DNA of 64,000 nt, taken from positions 186,001 through 250,000 of the forward strand of contig CAWERR010000009.1 of assembly GCA_963811585.1 (NCBI GenBank). Direction: 5' to 3'. The notes beneath the pieces are model-generated. The model was not told where the DNA came from. It searched no databases and saw only the letters and a list, made by a program, of their open reading frames with translations. Every line of letters begins with the position of its first letter. Positions within the stretch are counted from its first letter, which is position 1. The DNA comes from JACDHG01 sp963811585. Its GTDB lineage: Bacteria; Actinomycetota; Actinomycetes; Propionibacteriales; Nocardioidaceae. This document shows positions 26,336-35,668 of this stretch, in pieces. A program made the position numbers and the translations under genes.

Positions 26336-27544
26336 TCAGTCGACGTCGTCGGAGGGCGCCGTGAACGTGTTGCAGCGCTCCAGGTCATTGACTCGGAAGC
26401 CCTTGTTGATCCATTCGCGGTTGGAGGCGCCGGAGCCGTGGTCGCGCTCGTCGTCGCCCGCGCCGGGCTCGTCGCCGAAGGAGCCTGACACGCGGTCGAG
26501 CTGGCGAAGCTTCGAACTGTCGATGGGGTAGCTCTCGGCGATGGCGCCGAGGAACAAGCCGCCCAGGCAGCTTGCCTGGAGTTCCACCCGGCGGTTGAGC
26601 TCCTGTCGGCCGTCGAAGTCGTCATACACCGCGTCGTCGAACGCCGTCAGGACGCCGATCTGCTCCTGGATGTGGTGCCCGAACTCGTGGCCGATGACGA
26701 TGGCGTAGGCGACGTCGTTGTCTCCGAAGAACGTGCGCATCTGCGAGACGTCTGCGTACATCACCTGGTCGCCGGGGCAGTAGAACGCCAACGTCCGGCC
26801 ATCCTCCGGGGAGGCACTTCCGCACGGCGTGGTGATGGATGCGTCGAACGTCACGAGACCCGGCTCGCTGTAGGAATATCCCGCGCTCTCGATGACAGGC
26901 CGCCATTCCTCGTTGAGACAATCCATCAGCGAGTCATAGAAGCGCGTCTGCTCCTCCTTGTCGGCATCGCCAAGGTCTTGCGCTGGGCAGTCGCCGTTTG
27001 CGAGGCCGCCTTGGTCGTAGAGGGTGTTCTGCTGCAGCACGGCTACGACATTGCTCGAGTCGACGGGATCGGCGTTGGGATTGGACGCACGCGCGGGTGA
27101 GTGGTCGACCCCGACGTCACTGCGCGCGCCGGTGAAGGTGTCGGTCACCGCGCTGACAACAATCAGTGCAAAGAAGGCCACAGCGCTGACTCCGACCAAC
27201 CCCAGCATGAGGCGTCCGCGACGACGTCGCCGCGGTGGCGGCGGAGGCACCCAGCCGCCGTAGCCCAATTGGGGCGCGTACCCGTACTGATACTGCGGGG
27301 TCGGATGTGAGGGCGGGTACTGCGGGTAGCCGGGCTGCTGGTAGGGCATCGGACCGTAGCCAGGCCGAGGTGGTGGTGGCGGAGGGTAGCGGTACTGCTG
27401 CTGCTGTGGTGGAGGTTGCGGGGGTCCGGGCTGCGGCTGTCGGGAGCGAGATCCACTCGGCTGGGCGTAGTAGCCGGGCGGCACATACGGCGGAGGCAGG
27501 ATGCGCGCGGGAGGTAGCGGCCTGGTGGGTTCGGAGTCCGACAC
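26336..27544 (-). CDS. YpfJ-family neutral zinc metallopeptidase
   Basis: This 402-aa protein has a Pro/Tyr/Gln-rich cytoplasmic N-terminus of about 100 residues, a basic stretch (PPPPPRRRRRGRLM), one membrane segment (LMLGLVGVSAVAFFALIVVS), and an extracellular YpfJ-type (zinc_peptidase) domain with the HEFGHHIQ zinc motif. Conserved pieces are FYCPGDQVMYAD, RVELQASCLGGLF and NREWINKGFR. Cys pairs suggest disulfides outside the cell. Long Pro-rich tails of this kind are common in actinobacterial membrane proteins. GTG 27544 is chosen for GGAGG 4 nt upstream. No substrate can be named. Confidence 0.9.
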   Translation of the reverse strand: MSDSEPTRPLPPARILPPPYVPPGYYAQPSGSRSRQPQPGPPQPPPQQQQYRYPPPPPPRPGYGPMPYQQPGYPQYPPSHPTPQYQYGYAPQLGYGGWVPPPPPRRRRRGRLMLGLVGVSAVAFFALIVVSAVTDTFTGARSDVGVDHSPARASNPNADPVDSSNVVAVLQQNTLYDQGGLANGDCPAQDLGDADKEEQTRFYDSLMDCLNEEWRPVIESAGYSYSEPGLVTFDASITTPCGSASPEDGRTLAFYCPGDQVMYADVSQMRTFFGDNDVAYAIVIGHEFGHHIQEQIGVLTAFDDAVYDDFDGRQELNRRVELQASCLGGLFLGAIAESYPIDSSKLRQLDRVSGSFGDEPGAGDDERDHGSGASNREWINKGFRVNDLERCNTFTAPSDDVD

Positions 27545-27602
27545 GCTGCCTCCTTTCCCTTGTGGCACGGGAGTTCTGCGCGGTGAGAACTGGTCGGCAG
27601 AC

Positions 27603-27608
27603 TACCCT
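27603..27608 (+). promoter_or_regulatory. -10 hexamer of the DUF2207 gene
   Basis: TACCCT is followed by GGCGGG and ATG 27615. Either a leaderless transcript uses it, or the GGCGGG is a weak ribosome-binding site of a longer mRNA. Confidence 0.4.
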
Positions 27609-27614
27609 GGCGGG

Positions 27615-29360
27615 ATGTCACGCAAGCCCGCTCGATGCCTATGGCAACAGCGGGCACAGCCGTTTGCTTCCCTGGTTGCTCTCATTGCTGCCGCATTCCT
27701 TTTCGCGCCCGCAGCCGTGGCCTCGGTGTCGGTGCCGAGCCACCTCGCGGCCGCACAGATCCAGAGTTACTCCGCGACAGTGCGGGTGAACGTCGACGGA
27801 AGCCTGCACGTGTCGGAGGCGGTGACGTACGACTTCGAAGGCGTCGAGACCTCCAGCCTCGAGCGGACCGTCGTGACGCGGGAGCGGTACGACGCGGATG
27901 CTGACCGCGTCTACGAGCTGTCCAACGTGGTGGTTGACGCCGTACAGACCGACGTTGACGCCGACATCAGCACCGACGACACCGTGTCCACCGTCGAGGT
28001 GGCCTTCCCGGAGCCGCAGCTCGACCAGGTGACGGTGACGTTTGACTACGACGTCTCCGGTGCGGTTGCCGAGACGGCCGACGGGCTCGAGGTGCGGTGG
28101 CCGGTCGTGCAGGGCTTTGACGTACCTATCAACCAGGTGACAGTCCAATGGAACGCCCGCGGCGTCAACTGGCTGTCGTGCCTCGTGGGACCGAGCGGTT
28201 CGAGCCGCCCGTGCACCACCACCCAGCTCTCCGAGACCGCGGTCGCGACGATGACGCAGCTCGAGGTCGCCCCCGGCGACCAGGTCGTCGGGATCCTTGG
28301 CCTGAACGCCGACTCGGGCGTAGCGCCCAGCACGGATCTGCAGACCCGCTGGAACATCACGCGGTCGTTCACCGCTGAAGGAGCGCCGCTGTGGACGGCG
28401 CTCGCCGTGCTCATCGCCGGTCTGCTGTCCGCGCTCGGGCTGTACTGGCTCCGGGGTCGTGACAGTGCGCCGACGTCTCAAGGCACTGTGCGCCCGCTGA
28501 CTCCCGGCCCTGACGGTCAGCTGCTGTTCTGCCCCCCGAGTGCGGTGCGACCCGGCCAGATGGGCACCCTCGTCGACGAGCGGGCCGACGTGGTCGATGT
28601 GGCGTCGACGATCATCGACCTGGCGGTGCGCAACTACCTGTTCGTCGAGGAACTGGCGCGCACCGAGTTCGGTCGGCATGACTGGCTGCTGCGACGGCGT
28701 AACGACGCCGGTGACGAGCTGTTGGCGTACGAGCGTGAGATCTTCGAGGCGATCTTCGCCGGTGGCGACGCCGTCCGAGTCAGCGACCTCGAGGCCGTCC
28801 TGCGAGACCGGCTGCCGGGAGTCCAGGCGCTGATGTATGACGACATGGTCGGGCAGGGCTGGTTCAACGAGCGGCCGGATGCCGTCCGGAACCGCTGGTC
28901 CACGGCCGGCTGGGTGTTGTTGGCGGCCGGCGCCGTACTCACTGTCGTGCTGGCGCTTGCCAGCACGTTCGGGCTCTCCGGGGTCGCCGTCGTGCTCTCC
29001 GGGGTTGCTCTGGCGGGCGTCGGGCAGGTCGCGCCGGCGCGCACGTCACGTGGCAGTCGCGTGCTGGCGGAGCTGAAGGAGTTCCGCGAGTTCCTCCAGA
29101 GCCCAGACCTCGGCGACATCCCCGTTGACCAGCGCGAGGAGATGATCTCGCGCTTCTACCCCTATGCGCTGGTGTTCGGTCTCGGTGACCGTTGGGCAGA
29201 CGCCCTGGCGGCGACAGACGAGGACGACACGCCGGACGATCCGATCTACTGGTATGGCGCGCTGCAGAACTGGCATCTCTCCGACGCCGCGCCCACCATG
29301 GTGCGGCTCGCGTCGGCCCTGAGCAGCGCCGTCTCATCGCGTCGATTGCTGGCCGACTGA
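27615..29360 (+). CDS. DUF2207 domain membrane protein
   Basis: This 581-aa protein has a signal peptide (FASLVALIAAAFLFAPAAVA) and an extracellular beta-rich DUF2207 domain (QIQSYSATVRVNVDGSLHVS). A transmembrane helix follows (LWTALAVLIAGLLSALGLYW), then a large cytoplasmic part with LAVRNYLFVEEL, and two more membrane segments near residues 440-480. The C-terminus is cytoplasmic. This layout matches the YciQ-like DUF2207 family of unknown function. It is divergent from the YpfJ-like peptidase; both are envelope proteins. Confidence 0.88.
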   Translation: MSRKPARCLWQQRAQPFASLVALIAAAFLFAPAAVASVSVPSHLAAAQIQSYSATVRVNVDGSLHVSEAVTYDFEGVETSSLERTVVTRERYDADADRVYELSNVVVDAVQTDVDADISTDDTVSTVEVAFPEPQLDQVTVTFDYDVSGAVAETADGLEVRWPVVQGFDVPINQVTVQWNARGVNWLSCLVGPSGSSRPCTTTQLSETAVATMTQLEVAPGDQVVGILGLNADSGVAPSTDLQTRWNITRSFTAEGAPLWTALAVLIAGLLSALGLYWLRGRDSAPTSQGTVRPLTPGPDGQLLFCPPSAVRPGQMGTLVDERADVVDVASTIIDLAVRNYLFVEELARTEFGRHDWLLRRRNDAGDELLAYEREIFEAIFAGGDAVRVSDLEAVLRDRLPGVQALMYDDMVGQGWFNERPDAVRNRWSTAGWVLLAAGAVLTVVLALASTFGLSGVAVVLSGVALAGVGQVAPARTSRGSRVLAELKEFREFLQSPDLGDIPVDQREEMISRFYPYALVFGLGDRWADALAATDEDDTPDDPIYWYGALQNWHLSDAAPTMVRLASALSSAVSSRRLLAD

Positions 29361-29385
29361 CGGCCGCTGCGCCTTGCGGGCAGGG

Positions 29386-30666
29386 TCACCAGTTGGCCTC
29401 TGCCGGTGGCGTCGGCAGTGCCACGTCGGCGGGATGGATGACGTAGGCAATGCCGCCTGAGTGCGGCACCCACACATTCTCGAACTGCGTGCGGTCATAG
29501 GTCGTTCGGACCTGATCGTTGCTTGCGATCAGGTGGGACGCCGGGTCGTTGACAACGACGTCACCGTCGTCTGTGAAGCCAACGATCACCATCAGATGCC
29601 CGTTGGTGCCGTAGCCTGCACCATCGAGCTCGCCCTCCTTGAACGACACCGAGACGACGAGTGGGATGCCGGCTTTGATGAACTGCTCGGCCTCGGTGAG
29701 CGACCGCAGCCGCGTCACGAAGGACTCCAGGTCGTAGCCCGCCGAGTAGGCGGTGTTGAACGGCCAGTTTCCGGTGCCGTCGTAGTTGTAGTCGTAGGTG
29801 TTGGCGGCCGCATAGTCGATCACCGGGTCGTCGTACGGGATGCCCGCGAGCTCTTCGGCCGACGGCCTCCGACCCCAGTACTCCACCACCATGGAGGTGG
29901 AGGTCGGGCTGCACCAGGCCTCGCCACCGCCGTTGTACTCCGGCAGCTCGCCGATATGGACCTCCTGCGAGTACGTCGGCACTTCGAGCGTCGTACCCCA
30001 CGCCCCTCCGGAGGGACTGGCCGGAAGAGCCTTGACCTTCGTCGGAAGCTGCGACGCCATGGCGCCCACGAGGTCGACGGACGGTGTAGCCGACGAGCCA
30101 GGCTCCCGGAAGAGCGAGACGGTGAGCTGCCACGTGGCAAAAGACCGACCGGCGCGAGCCACCAGCGTGTCGATCGAGACGGTCGCGAGGTCGTCACCCT
30201 GTGCGGGCACCGACGTGCGGTGGATGGTGTCGGTGCCTTCAGCCCAGCGGCCGAGGACATAGCCCTTGGAGCGGCTACCGTCGTCAGCGCGCCCCTCGAC
30301 CAACACCTGTATCCAGGTACCAGCGGGAGTGTCGGCGTTCCAGGAGGCTACGAGCTCCGTGTAGGCGAAGCCCGGCGCGACCTCGGGCGACGTCCACGAC
30401 GCCATGTCATAGGTCTTGGCCTCGCCGTCGCCCCAGGGGTCCGTGTAGGTGAACGTGCCAGTCGGCGCCGTCATCACGAGCTCGTCACCAACCAATGACG
30501 TCCCGGAATGCGTCCCGCTGCTGAGCGCGCCCGAAGCCCACTGCTGGTACGCGATATGGGTCACTGCTGGGGCTTTCTTGGCGGAGGCGACATGGGCAGC
30601 GGCGATGGTGGATGCTGTCGCCATCAGAGCCAGCCCAAATGATAGGGCCGACCGGGCGTAGGTCAT
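29386..30666 (-). CDS. Secreted C39-like cysteine peptidase, copy A
   Basis: This 426-aa exported protein has signal peptide LSFGLALMATASTIAAAHVAS. A beta-rich domain of about 200 residues follows (TYTDPWGDGEAKTYDMASW), then a Peptidase_C39_2-like papain-fold domain: nucleophile Cys in GEAWCSPTSTSMV, His in NGHLMVIVGF and Asp/Asn in VVNDPAS. C39-type domains elsewhere cleave double-Gly leaders inside ABC transporters; here the domain is free and secreted, so a wall or peptide substrate is more likely. Copy B follows upstream on the same strand, ending 31 bp before this start; both end in NW. Confidence 0.85.
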   Translation of the reverse strand: MTYARSALSFGLALMATASTIAAAHVASAKKAPAVTHIAYQQWASGALSSGTHSGTSLVGDELVMTAPTGTFTYTDPWGDGEAKTYDMASWTSPEVAPGFAYTELVASWNADTPAGTWIQVLVEGRADDGSRSKGYVLGRWAEGTDTIHRTSVPAQGDDLATVSIDTLVARAGRSFATWQLTVSLFREPGSSATPSVDLVGAMASQLPTKVKALPASPSGGAWGTTLEVPTYSQEVHIGELPEYNGGGEAWCSPTSTSMVVEYWGRRPSAEELAGIPYDDPVIDYAAANTYDYNYDGTGNWPFNTAYSAGYDLESFVTRLRSLTEAEQFIKAGIPLVVSVSFKEGELDGAGYGTNGHLMVIVGFTDDGDVVVNDPASHLIASNDQVRTTYDRTQFENVWVPHSGGIAYVIHPADVALPTPPAEANW

Positions 30667-30697
30667 GGCAACCCCCTCATGGCTGGATCGGTCGGTC

Positions 30698-32023
30698 CTA
30701 CCAGTTGCTGTGACGGCCTGGGGCCGGCAGCGCCGTCGACTTCGGGTGGATCACGTAGACGACTCCGCCAGTGGAGTCGAGCCAGGCATTCTCGAACTGC
30801 GCACGCTTGTACACACGTCGGACATGGCGCGCGTTGGCGGCCGCGGGATCGTTGACGATGACTTGCCCGTCGCGGGTGAAGCCTCTGATGACGACAACGT
30901 GACCACTCGTGGACCGTATCGGTGCGCCGTCGAGCTCGCCGGCGCCGAACGCGATGGACGCCACAAGCGGGACTCCGGCCCGGACAAATTGCTCTGCCTC
31001 GCGTAGCGAGCGCAATCTTGTGACGAACGCGTCCAGTCCGAAGCGGGCAGCGTAGGCAGTGTTGAACGGCCAGTCACCGCTGCCGTCGTATCCCCACGCG
31101 TACGTGGATCGCGCGGCGTGGTCGACCCACCGCTGTGGGTGCGGCTTGGTGACCCACGCGTACTGCTTTGGCGTTGGCCCGCGATCCCAGAACGACAAGA
31201 CCATCGACGTCGACGTAGGGCTGCACCACGCTGCCCCTCCTCCGTCGTACTTCGGATAGTCGCCGCGGTGGATCTGCTGCGAGTAGCGCGGGACGCCGAG
31301 TGAGACCGCCCGTCCGCGGCTGGGGGAGCTGGTAGCGGAGGTGCCTGGCAGTCGTGAGGCCATGGCGGCCACCATGGTGACCGTCGGCGTCTTACCTGTC
31401 CCGGCCCGGCGCATCAGGGTGACCCGCAGCTGCCAGGACCGGTACGCCACGCGCCCATTGGTGACGACCGTGTCGACGGCGACCCTGCTGTAGTCGTCGC
31501 GCTGCGAACCGAGCGACATGCGGTGGAAGGCGATGTCGTGGCCCGCCCAGCGTCCGAGGCTGTCCCACGACGACCGTTTGCCGGCGAGGGTCACGCCGCG
31601 GACGGAGACCTCGATGAACGTGCCGACGGGGGTCGACGCGTTGTATGACGCGATGAGCTCGTCGTAGCCGAACCCTGGCCGGTGCCATGGCGAGTACCAG
31701 CGACCGCGGTCGTAGGCGAGCCGCCGTGATCCGCCGTACGGGTCGTCGTAGGAAACCCGTCGTGGTCGCGGCCCGATCACGATGCCGCCCTGCGAGTGCG
31801 TGCGCGCGAACTTGCCATGCCGCAGCGACTTCTTCCCCCAGCGGACGGTGTCGATGCGCTTCGGGGTGGCCTTGGCAATGTGCGCGGCCCCGGCTGCCGA
31901 GGCAGTGTCGCCAGCCAAAGCGGGCGAGACGTTGACGTTGGCTTGGGCTGCGCTGGCATCGACGAAGCTGAGCGCGAGCAAGCCCACGACAAGGACTCGA
32001 CCTAGGGTGCGTGGGGAGGTCAC
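30698..32023 (-). CDS. Secreted C39-like cysteine peptidase, copy B
   Basis: This 441-aa paralogue of the neighbouring gene has the same plan: signal peptide (VLVVGLLALSFVDASAAQA), beta-rich domain (SYDDPYGGSRRLAYDRGRWY), and a C39-like domain with Cys in GAAWCSPTSTSMVLSFW, His in SGHVVVIRGF and Asp in VIVNDPAAANA. It differs by a basic linker (TPKRIDTVRWGKKSLRHGKF) and an Arg-rich character. Tandem duplication followed by divergence is evident from the shared motif order. It is divergent from cysS, with 67 bp between. Confidence 0.85.
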   Translation of the reverse strand: MTSPRTLGRVLVVGLLALSFVDASAAQANVNVSPALAGDTASAAGAAHIAKATPKRIDTVRWGKKSLRHGKFARTHSQGGIVIGPRPRRVSYDDPYGGSRRLAYDRGRWYSPWHRPGFGYDELIASYNASTPVGTFIEVSVRGVTLAGKRSSWDSLGRWAGHDIAFHRMSLGSQRDDYSRVAVDTVVTNGRVAYRSWQLRVTLMRRAGTGKTPTVTMVAAMASRLPGTSATSSPSRGRAVSLGVPRYSQQIHRGDYPKYDGGGAAWCSPTSTSMVLSFWDRGPTPKQYAWVTKPHPQRWVDHAARSTYAWGYDGSGDWPFNTAYAARFGLDAFVTRLRSLREAEQFVRAGVPLVASIAFGAGELDGAPIRSTSGHVVVIRGFTRDGQVIVNDPAAANARHVRRVYKRAQFENAWLDSTGGVVYVIHPKSTALPAPGRHSNW

Positions 32024-32078
32024 CCGGTCGACTCTATCCGCGCAAGCGTGGAGTTTCTGGTCATTGCGTCGCTCTCGG

Positions 32079-32084
32079 TACCCT
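32079..32084 (+). promoter_or_regulatory. -10 hexamer of cysS
   Basis: TACCCT, then GTGCCG, then the GTG start at 32091. Another TAnnnT box placed 6 nt before a start codon. Confidence 0.5.
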
Positions 32085-32090
32085 GTGCCG

Positions 32091-33506
32091 GTGACCTTGC
32101 GCCTCTATGACACGGCAACACGCGGTGTCCGTGACTTCGAGCCCTTGGTGCCCGGCCAGGTGGGTATCTACCACTGCGGGCTGACCGTGCAAGGTCCGCC
32201 GCACGTCGGCCACATCTATAAAGAGGTCGTCTTCGACGTACTCCGCCGCTGGCTGGAGCACAGTGGCTACGCCGTGACGATCGTCGCGAACATCACTGAC
32301 ATCGACGACAAGGTCCTCATCAAGTCGGCCGAGCAAGGTATGCCGTGGTGGGCCCTGGCCTACCGCAACGAGCACGCCCTCCATTTCGCGTACGACGTCC
32401 TGGGCTGCGTCCCACCGACGTACGAACCGCGCGCCACCGGTCACATCCCCGAGATCGTCGAGCTGATCCAAACCCTCGTCGACAAGGGCCATGCCTATGC
32501 GGCCGAAGACGGCTCGGGCGACGTGTACTTCGACGTCAAGTCCTGGCCGGACTACGGCTCCCTGTCGGGCCAGCGGATCGACGAGATGGTGGCCGCCGAG
32601 GACGCCGACCCGCGCGGCAAGAGGGATCCGCGCGACTTCGCTCTCTGGAAGGGCCACAAACCCGACGAGCCGTCGACCGCGGCGTGGCCCGCCCCGTGGG
32701 GTCGCGGCCGGCCGGGCTGGCACATCGAGTGCTCGGCGATGGTGGGCAAGTACCTCGGCAGCGAGTTCGACATCCACGGCGGCGGTATTGACCTGCGTTT
32801 CCCCCATCACGAGAACGAACTGGCCCAGTCGCGGGCAGCCGGGCTCGGCTTTGCGCGCTGGTGGATGCACAACGCGTGGATCACAGCGTCCGGCGAGAAG
32901 ATGAGCAAGTCACTCAGCAACGCACTGCTCGTGTCCGAGGTGGTCAAGGAGGTGCGCCCGATCGAGCTGCGCTACTACCTCGTCTCGTCGCACTACCGCT
33001 CGCACGTCGAGTTCTCGTTCGAGGCAGCCGAAGAGGCTGGCGTGGCGTTCCGGAAGATCGAGAACTTCTTGGCCAGGGCCGCCGAAGCCGTCGGTGGGTT
33101 GGCCGCAGCGGACGAGCTGCCCGCAGACTTTGTCGCGGCGATGGACGATGACCTGGCGGCGCCCGCCGCACTGGCCGTGCTGCACGAGACGATGCGACGC
33201 GGAAACAAGGCACTCGCTGACCGCGACGACGAAGGGGTGGCTGCCGCCCTCCGGGAGATGCGCGGGATGCTGGCAATCTTCGGTCTCGATCCGCAGGCCG
33301 AACCCTGGGCCGCGCGGTCCCAGCCCGTCTCCTCGGGGTTGCAAGACGTGATCGACGGCCTCGTCTCGGCGCTCTTGCAGCAGCGCCAGGAAGCACGGGC
33401 CCGCAAGGACTTTTCCGCAGCGGACGGCATCCGCGACCAGCTCCGCGACATCGGGGTCGATGTCGAGGACACCCCACAAGGCCCTCGATGGACGGTGCGC
33501 GCCTGA
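32091..33506 (+). CDS. cysS: Cysteinyl-tRNA synthetase
   Basis: This 471-aa class I aminoacyl-tRNA synthetase charges tRNA-Cys. The zinc/HIGH region reads YHCGLTVQGPPHVGHIYK, a variant of the usual CGPTVYDxxHIGHAR. WHIECSAM and FPHHENELAQ supply the other zinc ligands, and GEKMSKSL is the KMSKS loop. A C-terminal helical DALR-type region follows. GTG 32091 begins the family N-terminus; the frame upstream is antisense to the C39 gene. cysS overlaps rlmB by one base (TGATG). Confidence 0.95.
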   Translation: MTLRLYDTATRGVRDFEPLVPGQVGIYHCGLTVQGPPHVGHIYKEVVFDVLRRWLEHSGYAVTIVANITDIDDKVLIKSAEQGMPWWALAYRNEHALHFAYDVLGCVPPTYEPRATGHIPEIVELIQTLVDKGHAYAAEDGSGDVYFDVKSWPDYGSLSGQRIDEMVAAEDADPRGKRDPRDFALWKGHKPDEPSTAAWPAPWGRGRPGWHIECSAMVGKYLGSEFDIHGGGIDLRFPHHENELAQSRAAGLGFARWWMHNAWITASGEKMSKSLSNALLVSEVVKEVRPIELRYYLVSSHYRSHVEFSFEAAEEAGVAFRKIENFLARAAEAVGGLAAADELPADFVAAMDDDLAAPAALAVLHETMRRGNKALADRDDEGVAAALREMRGMLAIFGLDPQAEPWAARSQPVSSGLQDVIDGLVSALLQQRQEARARKDFSAADGIRDQLRDIGVDVEDTPQGPRWTVRA

Positions 33507-34456
33507 TGCCCGGAAACAGCAAGCGTCACGGGGCAACCCGCAAAAGACAGGGCGGCAACCCGACGGCGGGCTCCGGCGGACGCCGGCGCAAGGCCCTGCA
33601 GGGTCGCGGCCCGACCCCTAAGGCGGCCGAGCGTGAGGGCCACAAGGAGTTCCAGAAGTCTCGGTCGTCGGACCGCAAGCAGTCCGCCCGGCCGTCGCGG
33701 GGCAAGAGCGCTGCCAGCACCGAGTGGGTGGCCGGACGCAACTCCGTGGTCGAGGCATTGCAGGCGGGCGTGCCGGTGACCACGTTGTACGTCGCCGACA
33801 CTGCCGAGCGCGACGACCGACTACGCGATGCCTTCCGGATCGCCGCCGACCGTCGCATCTCGATGCTCGAGGTGAGCCGCGGTGAGCTGGACAAGCTGAC
33901 AGACAGGGCAGTCCACCAGGGCATCGCGATGAAGATCCCTGCTTACGACTACGCCGACCCTCACGACCTGCTCGAGGCTGCGGCGCTGGCCGCCGAGCCG
34001 GCGTTGATCGTCGCGCTGGACTCCGTCACCGACCCGCGCAACCTCGGGGCGGTGGTCAGGTCGTCGGCGGCCTTCGGCGTGCACGGCGTTGTCATACCGG
34101 AGCGTCGTGCTGCCGGGATGACTGCCAGTGCGTGGAAGACCTCGGCCGGTGCTGCCGCGCGGGTTCCGGTCGCACGGGCGACCAACCTCACCCGTCAGCT
34201 CAAGGAGTTCCAGCAGGCCGGGCTGATGGTCGCCGGGCTTGACGCCGAAGGGGAGGTCTCCATCGGCGAGCTGCCCGTGGCTACCGGGCCGCTCGTGCTC
34301 GTCGTCGGCAGTGAGGGCAAAGGCCTGTCGCGGCTGGTCCGTGAGACCTGTGATGTGCTGGTGCGGATCCCCATGGCCAAGACGACCGAGTCGCTGAACG
34401 CCGGTGTCGCGGCCGGGATCGCCCTCTACGAGATCGATCGGCGCCGCTCGTCATAA
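33506..34456 (+). CDS. rlmB: 23S rRNA (guanosine-2'-O-)-methyltransferase RlmB
   Basis: This SPOUT-family (TrmH/SpoU) 2'-O-methyltransferase of 316 aa modifies 23S rRNA G2251 in E. coli. An actinobacterial basic N-terminal tail of about 75 residues comes first (MPGNSKRHGATRKRQ). A substrate-binding domain follows (WVAGRNSVVEALQAG), then the knotted SAM domain: DSVTDPRNLGAVVRSSAAFG (motif 1), VVGSEGKGLSRLV (motif 2) and PMAKTTESLNAGVAAGIALY (motif 3). It is coupled to cysS, as in mycobacteria. Confidence 0.95.
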   Translation: MPGNSKRHGATRKRQGGNPTAGSGGRRRKALQGRGPTPKAAEREGHKEFQKSRSSDRKQSARPSRGKSAASTEWVAGRNSVVEALQAGVPVTTLYVADTAERDDRLRDAFRIAADRRISMLEVSRGELDKLTDRAVHQGIAMKIPAYDYADPHDLLEAAALAAEPALIVALDSVTDPRNLGAVVRSSAAFGVHGVVIPERRAAGMTASAWKTSAGAAARVPVARATNLTRQLKEFQQAGLMVAGLDAEGEVSIGELPVATGPLVLVVGSEGKGLSRLVRETCDVLVRIPMAKTTESLNAGVAAGIALYEIDRRRSS

Positions 34457-34489
34457 CACTCTGAGTGCTCACCACGACTGAAGGACCTC

Positions 34490-35668
34490 ATGGCTGTCGA
34501 CCGTTTGCTCCCCACCCCGGAGGCCTACGACCTGCTCGCGGTCGTCCGCGAGATCGCATCTGAGCAGTTGGCTCCGCGCGCATCCGAGGCTGAACAAGCT
34601 GCTGAGTTCCCACGTGACGTGTTCAGCCTGCTCGGGCAGACCGGGCTGATGTCGCTGCCGTTCGACGAGGATGACGGCGGCGGGGGTCAGCCCTACGAGG
34701 TCTACCTGCAGATGCTGGAGGAGATCGCGGCCGCCTGGATGAGCGTTGCCGTCGACGTGTCGGTGCACACCTTGTCGTCGTCGGCGCTCGCCCGGTTCGG
34801 CACGCCGGAGCAGCGAGAGCGGTGGCTGCCCGACATGCTCGGTGGCGACCAGCTCGGTGCCTACGCACTGTCGGAGCCGCAGGCCGGGTCGGATGTCAGC
34901 GCTATCGCGACGAAGGCGGTCCGTGACGGGGACGAGTACGTCGTCAACGGGGTCAAGGCGTGGATCAGCCACGGCCCTCACGCAGACTTCCTGCTGCTCT
35001 TCGCACGCACCTCGCCTGACCCCAAGGGTGGGCTGTCGGCGTTCCACGTGCCCTTGGAGACCAGCCATCAGAGTGCCGCCGGAACGAAGGGCGTCGGGTT
35101 CGGGGCGCCGGAGAAGAAGATGGGGATGACCGCCTCGACCACGACTCAGGTGTTGTTCGAGGACGCGCGACTGCCGGTCGACCTGCGCCTCGGTGACGAG
35201 GGTCAGGGTATGTCGATCGCGCTGTCGGCCCTCGACTCTGGTCGGCTGGGGATCGCAGCCTGCGCGACCGGACTCGGCCAGGCCGCGCTTGACCTCGCCG
35301 TCGGCTACGCGGCCGAACGTCAGCAGTTCGGCCAGGTGATCGGGGAGTTCCAGGGGCTGCAGTTCCTGCTCGCCGACATGGCGGCGGCGGTGGAGTCGGC
35401 CCGGGCGACGTACCTGATGGCGGCGCGAATGCGTGACGCCGGCCGGCCGTTCAGCCGGCAGGCCTCGATCGCGAAGCTGGTGGCGACCGACGCCGCGATG
35501 AAGGTGACGACCGACGCCGTCCAGGTGCTCGGCGGCTACGGCTACACCCGCGACTTCCCAGCAGAGCGCTACATGCGCGAAGCCAAGGTGACGCAGATCT
35601 TCGAGGGGACGAACCAGATCCAGCGGATGGTCATCGGGCGCGACCTGCTCCGCACCCTCACCCGCTAG
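34490..35668 (+). CDS. Acyl-CoA dehydrogenase
   Basis: This FAD-dependent acyl-CoA dehydrogenase of 392 aa has the FAD/substrate signature YALSEPQAGSDVSAI, WISHGPHADFLLLFART, RQQFGQVIGEFQGLQ, GGYGYTRDFPAERYMREAK and catalytic Glu in IFEGTNQIQRMVIGR. This pattern is nearest to short/branched-chain enzymes. The start has GAAGGACC upstream. It lies 33 bp after rlmB and is convergent with DUF4032, overlapping it by 11 bp. Its pathway is not evident from the neighbours. Confidence 0.92.
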   Translation: MAVDRLLPTPEAYDLLAVVREIASEQLAPRASEAEQAAEFPRDVFSLLGQTGLMSLPFDEDDGGGGQPYEVYLQMLEEIAAAWMSVAVDVSVHTLSSSALARFGTPEQRERWLPDMLGGDQLGAYALSEPQAGSDVSAIATKAVRDGDEYVVNGVKAWISHGPHADFLLLFARTSPDPKGGLSAFHVPLETSHQSAAGTKGVGFGAPEKKMGMTASTTTQVLFEDARLPVDLRLGDEGQGMSIALSALDSGRLGIAACATGLGQAALDLAVGYAAERQQFGQVIGEFQGLQFLLADMAAAVESARATYLMAARMRDAGRPFSRQASIAKLVATDAAMKVTTDAVQVLGGYGYTRDFPAERYMREAKVTQIFEGTNQIQRMVIGRDLLRTLTR

